Positions 63,966 through 64,000 of a stretch of DNA of 64,000 nucleotides are shown in pieces. The DNA comes from Dicaeum eximium. Its lineage: Eukaryota > Chordata > Aves > Passeriformes > Dicaeidae. Every line of letters starts with the position of its first letter. Position 1 is the first letter of the stretch. Position numbers and translations under genes: made by a program. The stretch covers positions 144,808 through 208,807 of the forward strand of contig VWZP01010942.1 of assembly GCA_013396995.1 (NCBI GenBank). The letters run 5' to 3'. A model generated the notes under the pieces. The model worked only from the letters and a program-made list of their open reading frames with translations. It was not told the origin of the DNA and searched no databases.

Positions 63966-64000
63966 CAGCCTCTCCCCGAGGGGCACCTCTGCTGCGCCAC
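63966..64000. other. GC-rich window edge
   Basis: The last 35 bp are GC-rich with several CpGs. This could be the edge of the PTCD2 promoter CpG island, but the stretch is too short to decide. Confidence 0.2.

Noticed and set aside
1..64000. CRISPR arrays, bacterial operons, tRNA or rRNA genes
   Set aside because: No regular spaced repeats, no operon-like packing and no cloverleaf or rRNA signature were seen; the splicing and repeat content are those of a bird nuclear genome.

Overview
This is nuclear DNA from a vertebrate, almost certainly a bird and probably a songbird. The evidence is spliced genes with vertebrate exon structure, many CR1 LINE fragments ending in the typical avian ATTCTATGA-like tail, and LTR fragments that resemble endogenous retrovirus LTRs of passerine birds. 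There are no bacterial operons, CRISPR arrays or prophages. Nearly all open frames outside the exons listed here are chance frames or lie inside repeats. No database search was possible, so family names rest on recognised motifs and remembered homologues.

Layout. Positions 1-3262 are probably the first intron of ZNF366 and contain a degenerate CR1 copy (about 455-2258). ZNF366 (DC-SCRIPT) lies on the + strand. Its four coding exons are 3293-4591, 6633-6824, 12450-12624 and 14558-15093; all phases fit, giving a 733-residue protein with eleven C2H2 zinc fingers and a C-terminal CtBP-binding motif. Positions 15094-48396 are a gap of about 33 kb between two convergent genes. It holds CR1 fragments (17612-18484, 24001-24668, 28388-28912 on +; an old one at about 42960-44720 on -), two solo-LTR-like insertions (35103-36119 on -, 41557-42139 on +) and low-complexity tracts. 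PTCD2 lies on the - strand. Nine exons (61801 down to 48397) encode 345 residues through the stop codon. The first exon, with the start codon and mitochondrial targeting peptide, was not found and probably lies beyond position 64000. PTCD2 introns hold an LTR fragment (about 54335-54526) and a CR1 3' end (56031-56290); another CR1 3' end lies at about 63612-63965.

The two genes are not functionally linked as far as is known. ZNF366 is a nuclear corepressor of nuclear receptors and a dendritic-cell regulator; PTCD2 is a mitochondrial pentatricopeptide RNA-processing factor. They are neighbours, tail to tail, in human 5q13, so this is conserved synteny; in birds that block is expected on the Z chromosome. 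I found no evidence of a new gene system. The points most worth checking are lineage-specific changes in ZNF366 (start site, second CtBP-like motif), the unusual splice context of one PTCD2 exon, and a CR1 subfamily whose copies share the same disabling lesions.
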